The notes: a model not told the origin generated them from the sequence alone. Numbered from the stretch's first letter, positions 15,861 through 25,727 are shown. The stretch is 36,463 nt of DNA from Bacteroidales bacterium (GCA_021371875.1 JAJFVH010000055.1:1-36463), one strand, 5' to 3'. Numbers and translations: made by a program.

Positions 15861-16211
15861 ATGCCAAGATCAGTAAATCACGTTGCTTCACGTAAAAGAA
15901 GAAAAAGAATTTTAAGCCTCACCAGAGGCTATTTTGGAGGTCGCCGTAATGTGTGGACCGCAGCCAAAAACACATGGGAAAAAGGTTTGCAATATGCTTA
16001 CCGCGACCGCAAAAACAATAAACGTAATTTCCGTGCATTGTGGATCCAGCGTATTAATGCTGCCGCCCGTTTGGAAGGCATGTCCTATTCAAAATTAATG
16101 GGTGCTTTACACAAAGCCGGTATCGAAATGAACCGCAAAGTGCTGGCCGATTTAGCCATGAATCACCCTGAAGCTTTCAAAGCTATCGTGCTGAAAGCTA
16201 AAAACGCATAA
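15861..16211 (+). CDS. rplT: 50S ribosomal protein L20
   Basis: A 116-residue basic protein starting [20 protein letters not shown], with [20 protein letters not shown] and, in the C-terminal half, [20 protein letters not shown]. It is needed for early 50S assembly and in several bacteria represses its own operon by binding the leader. The 110-bp spacer before it holds a small TCGTA/TACGA hairpin (near 15818-15833), but no L20-binding site can be claimed. It ends the operon before two terminators. Confidence 0.97.
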   Translation: MPRSVNHVASRKRRKRILSLTRGYFGGRRNVWTAAKNTWEKGLQYAYRDRKNNKRNFRALWIQRINAAARLEGMSYSKLMGALHKAGIEMNRKVLADLAMNHPEAFKAIVLKAKNA

Positions 16212-16271
16212 ATATTTAACTTTCTTTTATTTGTCTTTGTTTATTAGAACAACACATACATTTGATTATAA

Positions 16272-16306
16272 GAAACGCGGAATTGAAAAGTTCTGCGTTT
16301 CTTTTT
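16272..16306 (+). terminator. Intrinsic terminator of infC-rpmI-rplT
   Basis: An 11-bp stem (GAAACGCGGAA with TTCTGCGTTTC, one G-T pair), an 8-base loop and a following TTTTT lie 61 bp after the rplT stop. Confidence 0.85.
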
Positions 16307-16334
16307 ATTGCTTATATCGAAATGCTTTTGATGC

Positions 16335-16371
16335 AAAAAATGCGAACTGGTAATTCCAATTCGCATTTTTT
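16335..16371. terminator. Bidirectional terminator between rplT and the ROK kinase
   Basis: AAAAAATGCGAACTGG pairs with CCAATTCGCATTTTTT with one mismatch around a short loop. T runs occur on both strands, so it can end leftward transcription of the ROK kinase (stop at 16386) and back up the rplT terminator. Confidence 0.85.
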
Positions 16372-16385
16372 TGTTTTTTTATATT

Positions 16386-17342
16386 CTACAATTCCCACGC
16401 TAAAGCACTTGCACCCAACACAGCAGCATCGGCTTCTTTCAGTTCAGAGAACAACACTTTTACTTTTCCTTTCCAAATGCCAAGGATATTTTTTTCCATA
16501 TTCTCAACAATCGGATTCATGATCATGTCGCCGGCTTTAGATAAACCACCAAACAGAATAATAGCTTCGGGAGCGCTGAAGGCAATAAAGTCAGAAAATG
16601 CTTCACCCAGTATTTTGCCTGTAAAGCTGAATATTTCTTTTGCTATTTCGTCACCTTGCATGGCGGCATCAAAAACATCTTTCGAAGTAATATCTTCGAT
16701 CGGGATGTTTCGCAGAAGACTATCTTTGGTATTTGTTTCGAGTATTTCGCGTGCCGAGCGTGCAACTCCGGTAGCCGAAGCATAAGCTTCCAAACAACCT
16801 GAACGTCCGCAACCGCAGAGGCGGCCATTATTGCGCATCACATTCACGTGACCTAATTCACCGGCAAAACCATCGTGTCCGTACACTACCTTTCCATCGA
16901 TAACAATGCCACTTCCTACACCTGTTCCCAGTGTAATCATGATAAAGTTTTTCATGCCCCGGGCGGCGCCATAAGTCATTTCGCCAACTGCCGCCGCATT
17001 AGCATCGTTGGTCAGAGCCGCAGGAATTCCAAACTTTTTGGACATCAACTTTGCAAACGGAATAACTCCTTTCCAAGGCAAATTGGGTGCAAATTCGATA
17101 TTTCCAGTATAATAATTTCCGTTTGGAGCGCCAACACCAATTCCTTTAATTTTATCGATACCACCGACTGCATCAATAAGTTTCATCATTTCGACATGAA
17201 GATCGTTAACGTATAAATTCACATCATCGTGTGTTCCGGTTTTAATGGCGCTTTTCGAAACAACAGTTCCCCGAGCATCAACCACACCAAATACGGTGTT
17301 TGTTCCGCCCATATCCATACCTATAACATAGGGTTTTTCCAT
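16386..17342 (-). CDS. ROK-family glucokinase
   Basis: A 318-residue sugar kinase of the ROK family. The N-terminal phosphate loop is DMGGTNT (10-16). The catalytic Asp113 lies in LTNDANAAAVGE, GTGVGSGIV follows, then GELGHVNV with Glu162 and His165. The zinc motif CGCGRSGCLE has Cys176, Cys178 and Cys183. It has no N-terminal DNA-binding domain, so it is an enzyme rather than a repressor. It would phosphorylate glucose (or a related hexose) to the 6-phosphate. The gene follows a sugar transporter by 38 bp on the same strand, supporting an uptake-and-activation pair. Confidence 0.92.
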   Translation of the reverse strand: MEKPYVIGMDMGGTNTVFGVVDARGTVVSKSAIKTGTHDDVNLYVNDLHVEMMKLIDAVGGIDKIKGIGVGAPNGNYYTGNIEFAPNLPWKGVIPFAKLMSKKFGIPAALTNDANAAAVGEMTYGAARGMKNFIMITLGTGVGSGIVIDGKVVYGHDGFAGELGHVNVMRNNGRLCGCGRSGCLEAYASATGVARSAREILETNTKDSLLRNIPIEDITSKDVFDAAMQGDEIAKEIFSFTGKILGEAFSDFIAFSAPEAIILFGGLSKAGDMIMNPIVENMEKNILGIWKGKVKVLFSELKEADAAVLGASALAWEL

Positions 17343-17380
17343 AATATTATCTTACGTTGTTTGTTTTATTAAGTTTTTAT

Positions 17381-18649
17381 TTATTCAACAGGAATATCTT
17401 TGTTTACATTCTTTGAACCAATTAAGCCATAGAAAAGCATATAAGCCAGACAAGCAAACATTACCCAATAACTATTCATGTAACCGAAATTATCAGATAT
17501 AAAGCCCTGAAACAACGGAACGATACCTCCACCACAAACCATTACCATGAAGATACCCGAAGCGGCGGCCGTGTATTTCCCGAGTCCTTCTACTGCTAAG
17601 TTGAAAATACTGCCCCACATAATTGAAGTACATAACCCACATAATATAAGAAACAATATGCTGATGGGAACTTTGGTCATCAATACAGGTAAGGTAATCG
17701 TTATAGATATAGGGCTGACGATTGCCAGCAGAACAAACAATAGACCAAGAGTTGATACAGCAATCATCATTGTTTTACTTGAAACTTTGGCTCCTATTGA
17801 AGCTCCTATCAAACGGCCCACTAACATTAACAACCAATACACGCCGACGATACTGCCGGCAGTGGTTGCATCAATTCCTAAGCCTGCATTTGATGCGGAA
17901 GTTGAAGCAGTCATAAAAAGATTGGCAGTACTTGGGATGCCGATTTCGATACCTACATAAATGAAAATAGCTATTGCGCCTAAAACAAAATGACGGAAAG
18001 AAAGCGGGCTGTGTTTGTGTTTCACTTTTCTTTCTGTTGCTGTTTCCATGTGCGGTTCAGGAATCTTTACAAATATTAATACTACAAATGCCAATGCAAA
18101 AATACCCAGTGCAAGGAAAAGAGCAGGATTTGCTTTTTCTATCGTTCGTCCGGCTTCAGCTCCCATTAAATATCCTACCAACATAGGGGTTATAGTTGCA
18201 CCTATTGAATTAATGGAACCACCAAACTGAATCAGCTGATTTCCTTTGTTACCGCCACCACCAAGCGTGTTGAGCATCGGATTTACAACGGTATTCAACA
18301 TACACATTGAGAAACCTGAAATAAATGCACCTGTCAGATATACACTAAAACTACCTACCTGACCTGAAAGAAACTGAACTCCAACACCTGTAAATCCTAC
18401 TGCGATAGCCGCCAAAGCGGTTTTTTTGTAACCAAATTTTTTAAGCATTATACCGGCAGGAATACCCATAAAGGCATAAGCTAAAAAGTTTGCGAGAAAT
18501 CCTAACTGCGATTCGAAGTTAGAAGCTCCGAATTGTTTTGCAACAATCACCCCCATCGGACTTGGTAACCCGGTTACGAAAGCAATCATAAAAAATAATG
18601 CAAACATCATTGCAATTGGCAATGCGTAACTTTTCTTTTCTGTACTCAT
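17381..18649 (-). CDS. MFS sugar permease (FucP/GluP-like)
   Basis: A 422-residue protein with about 12 membrane segments, starting MSTEKKSYALPIAMMFALFF and containing FVTGLPSPMGVIVAKQFG, LGFLANFLAYAFMGIPAG and MLNTVVNPMLNTLGGGG. These resemble the sugar:H+ symporters of the FucP/GluP group. The central cytoplasmic loop carries TERKVKHKHSP. Placed directly upstream of the ROK glucokinase, it most likely imports glucose or a similar hexose across the inner membrane. It has its own promoter, so it is not simply read through from the peptidase gene upstream. Confidence 0.88.
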   Translation of the reverse strand: MSTEKKSYALPIAMMFALFFMIAFVTGLPSPMGVIVAKQFGASNFESQLGFLANFLAYAFMGIPAGIMLKKFGYKKTALAAIAVGFTGVGVQFLSGQVGSFSVYLTGAFISGFSMCMLNTVVNPMLNTLGGGGNKGNQLIQFGGSINSIGATITPMLVGYLMGAEAGRTIEKANPALFLALGIFALAFVVLIFVKIPEPHMETATERKVKHKHSPLSFRHFVLGAIAIFIYVGIEIGIPSTANLFMTASTSASNAGLGIDATTAGSIVGVYWLLMLVGRLIGASIGAKVSSKTMMIAVSTLGLLFVLLAIVSPISITITLPVLMTKVPISILFLILCGLCTSIMWGSIFNLAVEGLGKYTAAASGIFMVMVCGGGIVPLFQGFISDNFGYMNSYWVMFACLAYMLFYGLIGSKNVNKDIPVE

Positions 18650-18709
18650 ATCAAAATGTTTTTAATTAAATAGTTATGAAGTAAATGAATTTGTAATTAA
18701 AAAGACGCA

Positions 18710-18738
18710 CAAAGTTAATACTTTTCATTATTCAACAA
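18710..18738 (-). promoter_or_regulatory. Promoter of the sugar transporter-glucokinase operon
   Basis: On the minus strand TTG (18736-18738) is followed after 18 nt by TAACTTTG (18710-18717). The predicted leader is about 54 nt. Confidence 0.6.
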
Positions 18739-18817
18739 GTAGAAAAGCCGGGCACAAATAATGTTTTACAACATATTTTGCCGGTGTGTTATGGTTTTAT
18801 TACCGAGCATCTAAAAA

Positions 18818-20992
18818 TTATAAATTTTCGAATAGGAACTCACTCATTCTTGTATATAAATGTCTACGCGTTTGCTTTCCGAGCAGGCTGTGATTTTTAT
18901 CGGTATAAATCTGCATTTCAAATTGTTTATTGGCTTCCACCAATCTGTCGATATACAACAGAGTGTTTTGGGTGTGTACATTGTCGTCGGCCGAACCATG
19001 AATTATCAGCAATCTCCCATTTAATTTATCAGCCATACCAAGTACCGAAGTTTTTTTGTAACCTTCAAAATTCTCCTGCGGACGACGCATAAAACGTTCG
19101 GTGTAAGCCGTATTGTATAATCGCCAGTCGGTTACAGGGGCAACGGCAATTCCGGCTTTAAAAATTTGCTCGCCGGTACTCATCGATCCTAAAGTCACTG
19201 TACCTCCATAACTCCAGCCCCAGATTCCGATTCGGTCTTTATCGATATAACTTTGCATAGCAAGATATTTGGCTGTTTCTACCTGATCTCTGGCTTCGAA
19301 TATCCCGATCTGCTGATAAGTACATTTGCGGAATTCCGAACCGCGGGCACCCGTTCCACGTCCATCAACGCAAACAACCACATAATCCTTTGTTGCCAGG
19401 TAATACTCCCATCCAATGTTCCATTTATCCAGTACTTCCTGCGAATTCGGGCCGCTGTATTGTACCTGTAAAACGGGATACTTTTTATTGACATCAAAAT
19501 TCACGGGCTTTAGCATCCAACCGTTCAGTTTTACATTGTCAGAAGTAGTGAAGCTAAAAAACTCTTTGGAAGGAAGTTGTAAAGCTGAAAATTCCTGTTT
19601 CAATACCGAATTATTCTCCAAAACTCTGATTTGCAATCCTGTTTCCGAACGAAGAGTAATTACATCCGGCATATTAATACCAGAAGCATCATCGGTAAAA
19701 CAGGTAAACTTCGAATTAAAACCTGCACTGTGCGTCCCGTTTCCATTTGTCAGGCGGGTTTTCTTCTCTTTAGCATCGATGGCATAAATATCACGTTGCA
19801 TGGGTGATATTTCGGCAGATTGATAATAAATCACCTTTTTTGCTTCATCGTATCCGTAGAAATCCGTAACATCCCAATTGCCTTTGGTGATTTGTTTTAC
19901 AACCGTTCCATTCATGCGATATTGATAAATATGCCGGAAACCGTCTTTCTCGCTAACAGCATAAAAAAACTGATTGTCAGCGGTGAATTGCATTAAATCA
20001 ATATTTTCGTAATCAACATAATATTTATCATCCTGGCGTAGAATCAGTTTCGTAAGTGTTGATCTCGGATTCGCCATCAACATATCCAATCGATTTTGAT
20101 TGCGGTTCAACTTGTAAATGACCAATTGCTCAGCGGAATTGGTCCAACGGATACGTGGCACATAAAAATCCTGATCGGCATCGGGCAATTGCATGAACTT
20201 TGTAGTTTTGTTGAAATCGTCGTAAACGCAAACGCTCACTTTGGAGTTATTCTCACCTGCTTTCGGATATTTGAACTTCTGAAATGACGGATATAAGTTG
20301 ATGTCATCATCCCCGGCAGCCTGATTTTTATAAAGTTGGAATGAAAATTCAGGAATATCCGATTCGTTGAATTTTATAAAAGCCAACAACTTACTGTCGG
20401 GGCTCCATGCGAAGTGGCGCGTTGCCTCAAACTCTTCTTCGTAAACCCAATCGGGAGTTCCGTTTATAATTTTTCCTGCTGCGCCATCTTTAGTGATAGC
20501 AATTTCGGTTTTAAAATCAAGCTTTTTCATAAACAAGTTATTATTCCGGGCGAATGCGACATACCTGCTGTCGGGCGAAAAAAGAGGGACTTCCTGCGCT
20601 CCATTTTCCGAAAGCGGTTCAAGCTCTTTGCGTTTGATGTCGTAAAGATAATAATCGGCGGTAAAAGTCCGGCGATAGCGGTATTTTACGTTAGTGTAAA
20701 CCAATATCTTCATTTCGTTCGGACTGAATTCGTAACCCGAAATAGACTTCAAAGGGCAATTTTTGATTTGTGCAATGCTAAAAAGGGTGTCAACGGTTGC
20801 TCCGGTTTTATAGTTGTATTTCACTATGGATTTATCATTGACTTTCAGAGAGTAATGCTCGCCATCGTTCATCGATCGGGGAGTTTCAATTTTTTTTGCA
20901 CGGAATTTGCCATCGGTAATGTCGTAAAGTAAATTTGCAAAAGAAAATTGTACACTTAGTGTTAAAACAAAAATGAATGTAAAGCGTTTCAT
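18818..20992 (-). CDS. Dipeptidyl peptidase IV (S9B serine peptidase), secreted
   Basis: A 724-residue protein with an N-terminal signal peptide (MKRFTFIFVLTLSVQFSFA), a beta-propeller region (about 40-470) and an alpha/beta-hydrolase domain. The catalytic triad is Ser594 (GWSYGG), Asp669 (HGSADDNVH) and His701 (DKNHS). The DPP-IV-defining acidic motif DWVYEEEF (181-188), which holds the substrate's free amino end, is present. The enzyme removes X-Pro or X-Ala dipeptides from peptide N-termini, probably in the periplasm. Asaccharolytic Bacteroidales use this enzyme to feed on peptides; the prolyl oligopeptidase at 28038-30152 would complement it. Confidence 0.95.
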   Translation of the reverse strand: MKRFTFIFVLTLSVQFSFANLLYDITDGKFRAKKIETPRSMNDGEHYSLKVNDKSIVKYNYKTGATVDTLFSIAQIKNCPLKSISGYEFSPNEMKILVYTNVKYRYRRTFTADYYLYDIKRKELEPLSENGAQEVPLFSPDSRYVAFARNNNLFMKKLDFKTEIAITKDGAAGKIINGTPDWVYEEEFEATRHFAWSPDSKLLAFIKFNESDIPEFSFQLYKNQAAGDDDINLYPSFQKFKYPKAGENNSKVSVCVYDDFNKTTKFMQLPDADQDFYVPRIRWTNSAEQLVIYKLNRNQNRLDMLMANPRSTLTKLILRQDDKYYVDYENIDLMQFTADNQFFYAVSEKDGFRHIYQYRMNGTVVKQITKGNWDVTDFYGYDEAKKVIYYQSAEISPMQRDIYAIDAKEKKTRLTNGNGTHSAGFNSKFTCFTDDASGINMPDVITLRSETGLQIRVLENNSVLKQEFSALQLPSKEFFSFTTSDNVKLNGWMLKPVNFDVNKKYPVLQVQYSGPNSQEVLDKWNIGWEYYLATKDYVVVCVDGRGTGARGSEFRKCTYQQIGIFEARDQVETAKYLAMQSYIDKDRIGIWGWSYGGTVTLGSMSTGEQIFKAGIAVAPVTDWRLYNTAYTERFMRRPQENFEGYKKTSVLGMADKLNGRLLIIHGSADDNVHTQNTLLYIDRLVEANKQFEMQIYTDKNHSLLGKQTRRHLYTRMSEFLFENL

Positions 20993-21041
20993 TATTAAAA
21001 GGGTTTATAAAATTAAATACGGTTTATTTCAACATTTCGAG

Positions 21042-21093
21042 TTGCTGATATTTAGTTTTTCAATTGCCAAATATCAGCAAGTCATCGGATGAC
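21042..21093. other. Tandem hairpins in the DPP-IV leader / divergent spacer
   Basis: TTGCTGATATTT (21042-21053) and AAATATCAGCAA (21069-21080) are perfect 12-bp arms around 15 nt. They abut a second hairpin, GTCAT-CGG-ATGAC (21081-21093). GCCAAATAT also occurs twice, 29 bp apart (21066 and 21095). The block lies within the predicted long 5' leader of the DPP-IV mRNA. Confidence 0.65.
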
Positions 21094-21133
21094 CGCCAAA
21101 TATTTAACATTTTGTTGTGAATTTATGATATTA

Positions 21134-21141
21134 CAAAAATA
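21134..21141 (-). promoter_or_regulatory. -7 box for the DPP-IV gene
   Basis: TATTTTTG on the minus strand fits TAnnTTTG. It would give a leader of roughly 135 nt containing the hairpins at 21042-21093. No good TTG is seen at the -33 distance. Confidence 0.4.
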
Positions 21142-21240
21142 GTTCAATTTATCCTTTTTTTACATTGAAATATTGAAAGTTTTTATTCCATTAACATATT
21201 CTTTATAAGTTCAATTACTAACATACAAAATTTAACCTTT

Positions 21241-22068
21241 ATGGGACTGATTAAAGATTTCTTTTTTGTTTCTTCCCGCAACGAAGTTCCGGGACTCTGT
21301 TTGAGTGGAGGCGGCGCACTCGGATTTGCGCATATCGGGGTTTTGCAGGCTCTTGAAGATCACGGAATTTTTGTAAATCATATAGCGGGTACGAGTATGG
21401 GCGCTATTGTAGGTACGCTTTATGCTGCAGGTTATACTCCTGCCGAAATGTTACAAATGATTAAGGACGATAAACTTTATAAAATTACCAAATTAATGAC
21501 TTTTCGTCCGATTCTTCTTAAGTCCGGCCTGTCGAATCATAGCATGCTGCGTTCATTGATTAAAGAGTTAATCCCTCACAACAGTTTTGATCAATTAAAA
21601 AAACGTATGAATATTTGTGTTGTAAATCTTACCAAAGCAGAATGGGAAATTGTAAGCCAGGGAGATGAACTGGACAAATGGGTAGCCGCTTCTGCAAGTA
21701 TTCCTGGTGTGTTTGAAGCCATTATACACAATGACACGTATTATGTGGATGGCGGCTTGTTAAACAATTTGCCTGCACAAGGGATAGAAGATTATTGTCA
21801 AACCATTATCGGAGTGGACGTCATTCCGCATATTGTTCCCACAGAATTGAATAAGCCAACTGACACGTTGATTTCTTCCATTCGTGCCATGCAACATCAA
21901 AATTCACGTGAAGGACGTGAATTGTGCCGGTTCTTAATCGAGCCCAAATGTATCGAAAAACATCACGAATTTAGTTTCGAATCATTTCAGGACATATATC
22001 AATCCGGCTATAGCGCCACTACCAAGTATATTGCTGAAAATCCTGAGATAATGTACCTGAAAAAGTAG
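21241..22068 (+). CDS. Patatin-like phospholipase family protein
   Basis: A 275-residue, cytoplasmic-looking protein with the patatin fold. The oxyanion loop is GGGALGFAH (23-31), the nucleophile elbow GTSMGA with Ser52, and the second dyad residue Asp170 in YYVDGGLLNN. It belongs to the RssA/YchK-like small bacterial patatins, which hydrolyse acyl esters of lipids; the physiological substrate is unknown. It starts MGLIKDFFF without a clear signal peptide. It converges on the histidine kinase with only 10 bp between stop codons. Confidence 0.93.
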   Translation: MGLIKDFFFVSSRNEVPGLCLSGGGALGFAHIGVLQALEDHGIFVNHIAGTSMGAIVGTLYAAGYTPAEMLQMIKDDKLYKITKLMTFRPILLKSGLSNHSMLRSLIKELIPHNSFDQLKKRMNICVVNLTKAEWEIVSQGDELDKWVAASASIPGVFEAIIHNDTYYVDGGLLNNLPAQGIEDYCQTIIGVDVIPHIVPTELNKPTDTLISSIRAMQHQNSREGRELCRFLIEPKCIEKHHEFSFESFQDIYQSGYSATTKYIAENPEIMYLKK

Positions 22069-22078
22069 CACGGTACTT

Positions 22079-25000
22079 TTATTCTTCTTTAGGTAAAATA
22101 ATAAAGAAACTGGTACCCTTATTTACACGGGTGGTGAATGAAATTTTACCACCCGTTATTTCTATAATATTCTTCGAAATCGTAAGTCCCAGGCCCATTC
22201 CTGTATTCTTTGTTGTGAAGTTCGGGACAAAAAGTTTATCTGCAACATCTTCAGGGATACCGATTCCATTATCGGCAATTTCAATTTTCACGTCTTCTCC
22301 AACACAGTCAATTTTCACCCTGATTAATCCGGCCTTTTCCGATGGTATGGCTTGAATGGCATTTTTCAACAAATTATTAAAAACCTGCACCAGTTGTTCG
22401 GGATCGGCCAAAACAAATATACCGTTTGCATCCCCTTCATAATTTATTTTTATTTGCTCATGATTGTTGACAAAAAGCTGAAAAACAGAATATAATTTTG
22501 CAGCCACATCCACGCGGGTAAACTGGGCTTCGGGCATGCGTGCAAAATTTGAAAATGTACCTGCGATTCGCGATAAATTATCAATCTGTTCGATAAGTGT
22601 CAGTGTAGATTTCTCGAAATATTCATCAAAGCTTTCATCATCCATTTTTTTTCTTCGTTGTAATTGCTGGATAGTTAACTTCATGGGAGTGAGTGGATTG
22701 TTTATCTCATGGGCAATTTGTCTGGCCATGGTTTTCCATGCCAATTCACGTTCGGATTGTGCCAGCATTTTTGCACTTTTCTCCAGTTCATCGATCGTCC
22801 GGTTATATTGAGCAACCAATTGACCTATTTCATCATTAAGCTGATAATCAATTTTTTCGTTGCGATGACCGAAACGCATAAGTTTCAGCTTATTCTCAAT
22901 CATTTTTAACGGAGCCGACAATTGCCGGCCGATAAAAAGGCTAAGAATAATGGCAAGAACAATAATAATCAGGTAAATATGAATGATGACCGACAAAAAA
23001 CCTTCTATTTCACCTCTGATTTCTTCCCGACTCAAAAACTGTGGAACCGCAATATATCCTATTTGTAAATAATCGCCGTTATAAAAATCGGTGTAACCCG
23101 ACAGGTAATTCAGCTTTCCGATATGTTCATTCTGGTTAATATTTTTGTTATTCGTAAAAAATGGTTCTGGAGATATTCGTCTGCTTATCAAATTTTTATT
23201 GAATATCAACGGCTGCGAACTCCCGATTAATAACCCATGGTTATCGTACACATGTATATCGGTTTGATACATATACGAAAGTTCCTGCAAATCAAAGTTC
23301 AAACCCTGCCGGCTCACGGTCGATAAATCCTGACTCCAGTAATACATGTCCTGCAAAGCTTTTTGGATGTAACTTTTTTTATTTTCTATTTGTTGAATTT
23401 GTTCATCTTCATATTTCTGCTGAATAAAATTAACCGAAACATAGAATATTCCCAAAAAACTTATTACCAACAAAATGATAAATGCATTCTGAAACTTGGA
23501 AGTAAACCCGATATGAAATTGGGTTTTACGTCTTTTCAGGGTGTACAACCATATTATAATCCGGCTTAAGGTATAGAATATAAGGAATGTATAGGCAAAA
23601 TACAGCAGATAATTGCCGGTTGCATGTGTTTCTAATTCAGTAATGACAATTTTATTATTTTTATCGTGGTTATAAACGTAGTAATTTTTATTCTGATAAG
23701 TTATGGTGTAATAATCACCTTTTCTTTCCGGTATCCAGTTACTTTTATTGGGAAAATCAGTCTTCCCCGATGAATAGGTAAGTAAATTGTTGTCGTATTT
23801 TGCAACGGCTATTTTCAATTGGGATTGTATGTCAGGCGTCGAAGAAATGAGCAGGTTTGGGAAACTGTAACTTTTAAAATTTTTACGGGGATAAAATTCC
23901 ATAAACAAAAAAAGCGAATCGTTCTCAATGCTTTTTACAGGAAAAACGCCAATGTATGACATTGAACTGAACGATGCCGGAACCGAATAAAAATGGGTGT
24001 TTTTAAGTTTTGTACCTGCCCGTTCGATAAAACTAGTATATTGTTGATAAACAGCCGAATTTGAAAATGTTACATACAAACGCATATCATATTTGTTCCA
24101 GAAACCACGCAAATAGCTCTCATTCAGATATTCATTAACTTTCGATGTTGAATCGGAATATGTTGATAATTGTTTGATTTTTTTATCGTTAATTATTTGC
24201 ATATCCAGTTCTTCGAGTAAAATATCAGCCATCCGGTCATTTTCGGTATTACCGTTAATGTATATATTCTCGGCAAGAATACGGTATTTGTTCCTGTTTT
24301 TTTCTTCATTGATTAATAATGAATTAACTATAAAAAATGCTGTAAAGATAAATACCCACACAAACAAATAGCTGTAAATATTCTTCCGTTTTTTTAAAAT
24401 GTTCGGTAAATAAAACACCATCATGATCACTAAAAGTGAAATGCTGATTTGAGGCATTTCATTCTCTGAAAAAAGGTAAAGCATGATTCCGGCCAGAAGA
24501 ACAAGAATTAGGTCGGATAAAACTGATTGCCGGACAAGATGCCGGGCTTTCAGCAGATTATGTGTTTTGTAAAACAGTAAAATCAACCCGACACCCCACA
24601 TAAAAATCAGCAAATGAAGCCAAATGCCTAAAAATGAAATGTCCTTAAACTGGAGAATAGGCACCCTGATACTTGAGTGAAAAATAAGACTACTTAAAAT
24701 GTGGTAAACCAACAAAAAATAAACAACAAACAAAAATTGCAATATAAAGCCCTTCAAACGCCGGTTTCGGTGTCCGATATTGACATGGAAGAAAAAAAGA
24801 TAATTGGCAGCCAGAAAATAAATGGTAACAATCGTCAGGTGACTTATAGATGCCAGAAATGGATTAGATGAATATTCAAACGAAGAAAACACTTTATTCC
24901 AGTAAAGCAATGATGGCTGGTTGAAATATAAACTCGCACCAACGATTATACCAACACAAATCGTTATTAGCCCGAATTTATATACACCAAATTGTTTGGT

Positions 25001-25684
25001 ATTAAACAACTTAGCACTGTTGGCATAAAGGAACAGCAAAAGAAAAACAGAAATAATGTTCAGAATTAATCCTGATATTCCCCAAAAATCACTGTAAATC
25101 GGTACTTCAGGTCTCGCGAGCGAGAACAAATAGTGGTTTTGAGTATCGAAAACAGCATATTTATCTTTATTACTTCCCTGAACTAATTCAATACGCTTAT
25201 CGACATCAAAACCTTGTGCAAAACTGTTAATTAAATCCCTGTTTTCATAAGGATAATCATATTTCACAACAATCACGGCAACCAAACGGCCTGAGTTGAC
25301 CGGGACAGATTTAACCAAACAATGTGCATTTGAAAGTTTATTGTACTGCCAGCCGTTTGTTTCATTCAACGGATTCCCCTGAATTTCAATATGATTATCC
25401 GACCAGAAAACCAGTTCGCCCTTCCCGAACAGATAATATGAAATATCATTGTCGGCATATCGATAGTTTATCAGCGAATCGGCAGAGCTTCGGACAATAA
25501 TATCTTTTAAGTCACCCAGTGTTTTAGTTGCCAGTTTTTCCTTTTTAGTTAATTCGGCTCTGAACTTTTCAATCGGTATGGCTCGTTGAGGCGATTTTTG
25601 ATAAAAATACTCGCACAACCAACCCAACGCAATACTTGCCAGCAAAGCGTAAATGATAATCCGGTATGTTTTAGGTATTTTCAT
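22079..25684 (-). CDS. Large multi-sensor transmembrane histidine kinase (NtrY-like core)
   Basis: About 1201 residues from ATG 25684 (an ATG at 25723 adds 13). One N-terminal helix is followed by an extracytoplasmic domain (about 30-200), then some eight clustered helices. A second extracytoplasmic domain (about 470-690), two helices, a third extracytoplasmic domain (about 745-880), one more helix and a HAMP linker follow. The kinase core has the H-box ARQIAHEINNPLTP (His992), the N-box NNLLKNAIQA, DNGIGIP, FTTKNTGMGLGL and a C-terminal end at LPKEE. HEINNPLTPMK is typical of NtrY-type kinases. No response regulator or receiver domain is in the window, so the partner is unknown. It follows rlmH closely but a -7 box suggests its own promoter. 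Confidence 0.9.
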   Translation of the reverse strand: MKIPKTYRIIIYALLASIALGWLCEYFYQKSPQRAIPIEKFRAELTKKEKLATKTLGDLKDIIVRSSADSLINYRYADNDISYYLFGKGELVFWSDNHIEIQGNPLNETNGWQYNKLSNAHCLVKSVPVNSGRLVAVIVVKYDYPYENRDLINSFAQGFDVDKRIELVQGSNKDKYAVFDTQNHYLFSLARPEVPIYSDFWGISGLILNIISVFLLLFLYANSAKLFNTKQFGVYKFGLITICVGIIVGASLYFNQPSLLYWNKVFSSFEYSSNPFLASISHLTIVTIYFLAANYLFFFHVNIGHRNRRLKGFILQFLFVVYFLLVYHILSSLIFHSSIRVPILQFKDISFLGIWLHLLIFMWGVGLILLFYKTHNLLKARHLVRQSVLSDLILVLLAGIMLYLFSENEMPQISISLLVIMMVFYLPNILKKRKNIYSYLFVWVFIFTAFFIVNSLLINEEKNRNKYRILAENIYINGNTENDRMADILLEELDMQIINDKKIKQLSTYSDSTSKVNEYLNESYLRGFWNKYDMRLYVTFSNSAVYQQYTSFIERAGTKLKNTHFYSVPASFSSMSYIGVFPVKSIENDSLFLFMEFYPRKNFKSYSFPNLLISSTPDIQSQLKIAVAKYDNNLLTYSSGKTDFPNKSNWIPERKGDYYTITYQNKNYYVYNHDKNNKIVITELETHATGNYLLYFAYTFLIFYTLSRIIIWLYTLKRRKTQFHIGFTSKFQNAFIILLVISFLGIFYVSVNFIQQKYEDEQIQQIENKKSYIQKALQDMYYWSQDLSTVSRQGLNFDLQELSYMYQTDIHVYDNHGLLIGSSQPLIFNKNLISRRISPEPFFTNNKNINQNEHIGKLNYLSGYTDFYNGDYLQIGYIAVPQFLSREEIRGEIEGFLSVIIHIYLIIIVLAIILSLFIGRQLSAPLKMIENKLKLMRFGHRNEKIDYQLNDEIGQLVAQYNRTIDELEKSAKMLAQSERELAWKTMARQIAHEINNPLTPMKLTIQQLQRRKKMDDESFDEYFEKSTLTLIEQIDNLSRIAGTFSNFARMPEAQFTRVDVAAKLYSVFQLFVNNHEQIKINYEGDANGIFVLADPEQLVQVFNNLLKNAIQAIPSEKAGLIRVKIDCVGEDVKIEIADNGIGIPEDVADKLFVPNFTTKNTGMGLGLTISKNIIEITGGKISFTTRVNKGTSFFIILPKEE

Positions 25685-25698
25685 CGATAATAAAACTT

Positions 25699-25706
25699 CA
25701 AATTTA
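25699..25706 (-). promoter_or_regulatory. -7 box for the histidine kinase
   Basis: TAAATTTG on the minus strand fits TAnnTTTG. It lies between the two candidate ATGs, and transcription from it would begin about 8 nt before ATG 25684, favouring the shorter start. No clear -33 TTG. Confidence 0.4.
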
Positions 25707-25727
25707 TTGAACCCGAAATGCATAACA

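Noticed and set aside
18778..19092. Plus-strand open frame opposite the DPP-IV 3' end
   Set aside because: A shadow of the well-supported DPP-IV gene; its translation has no recognisable domain.
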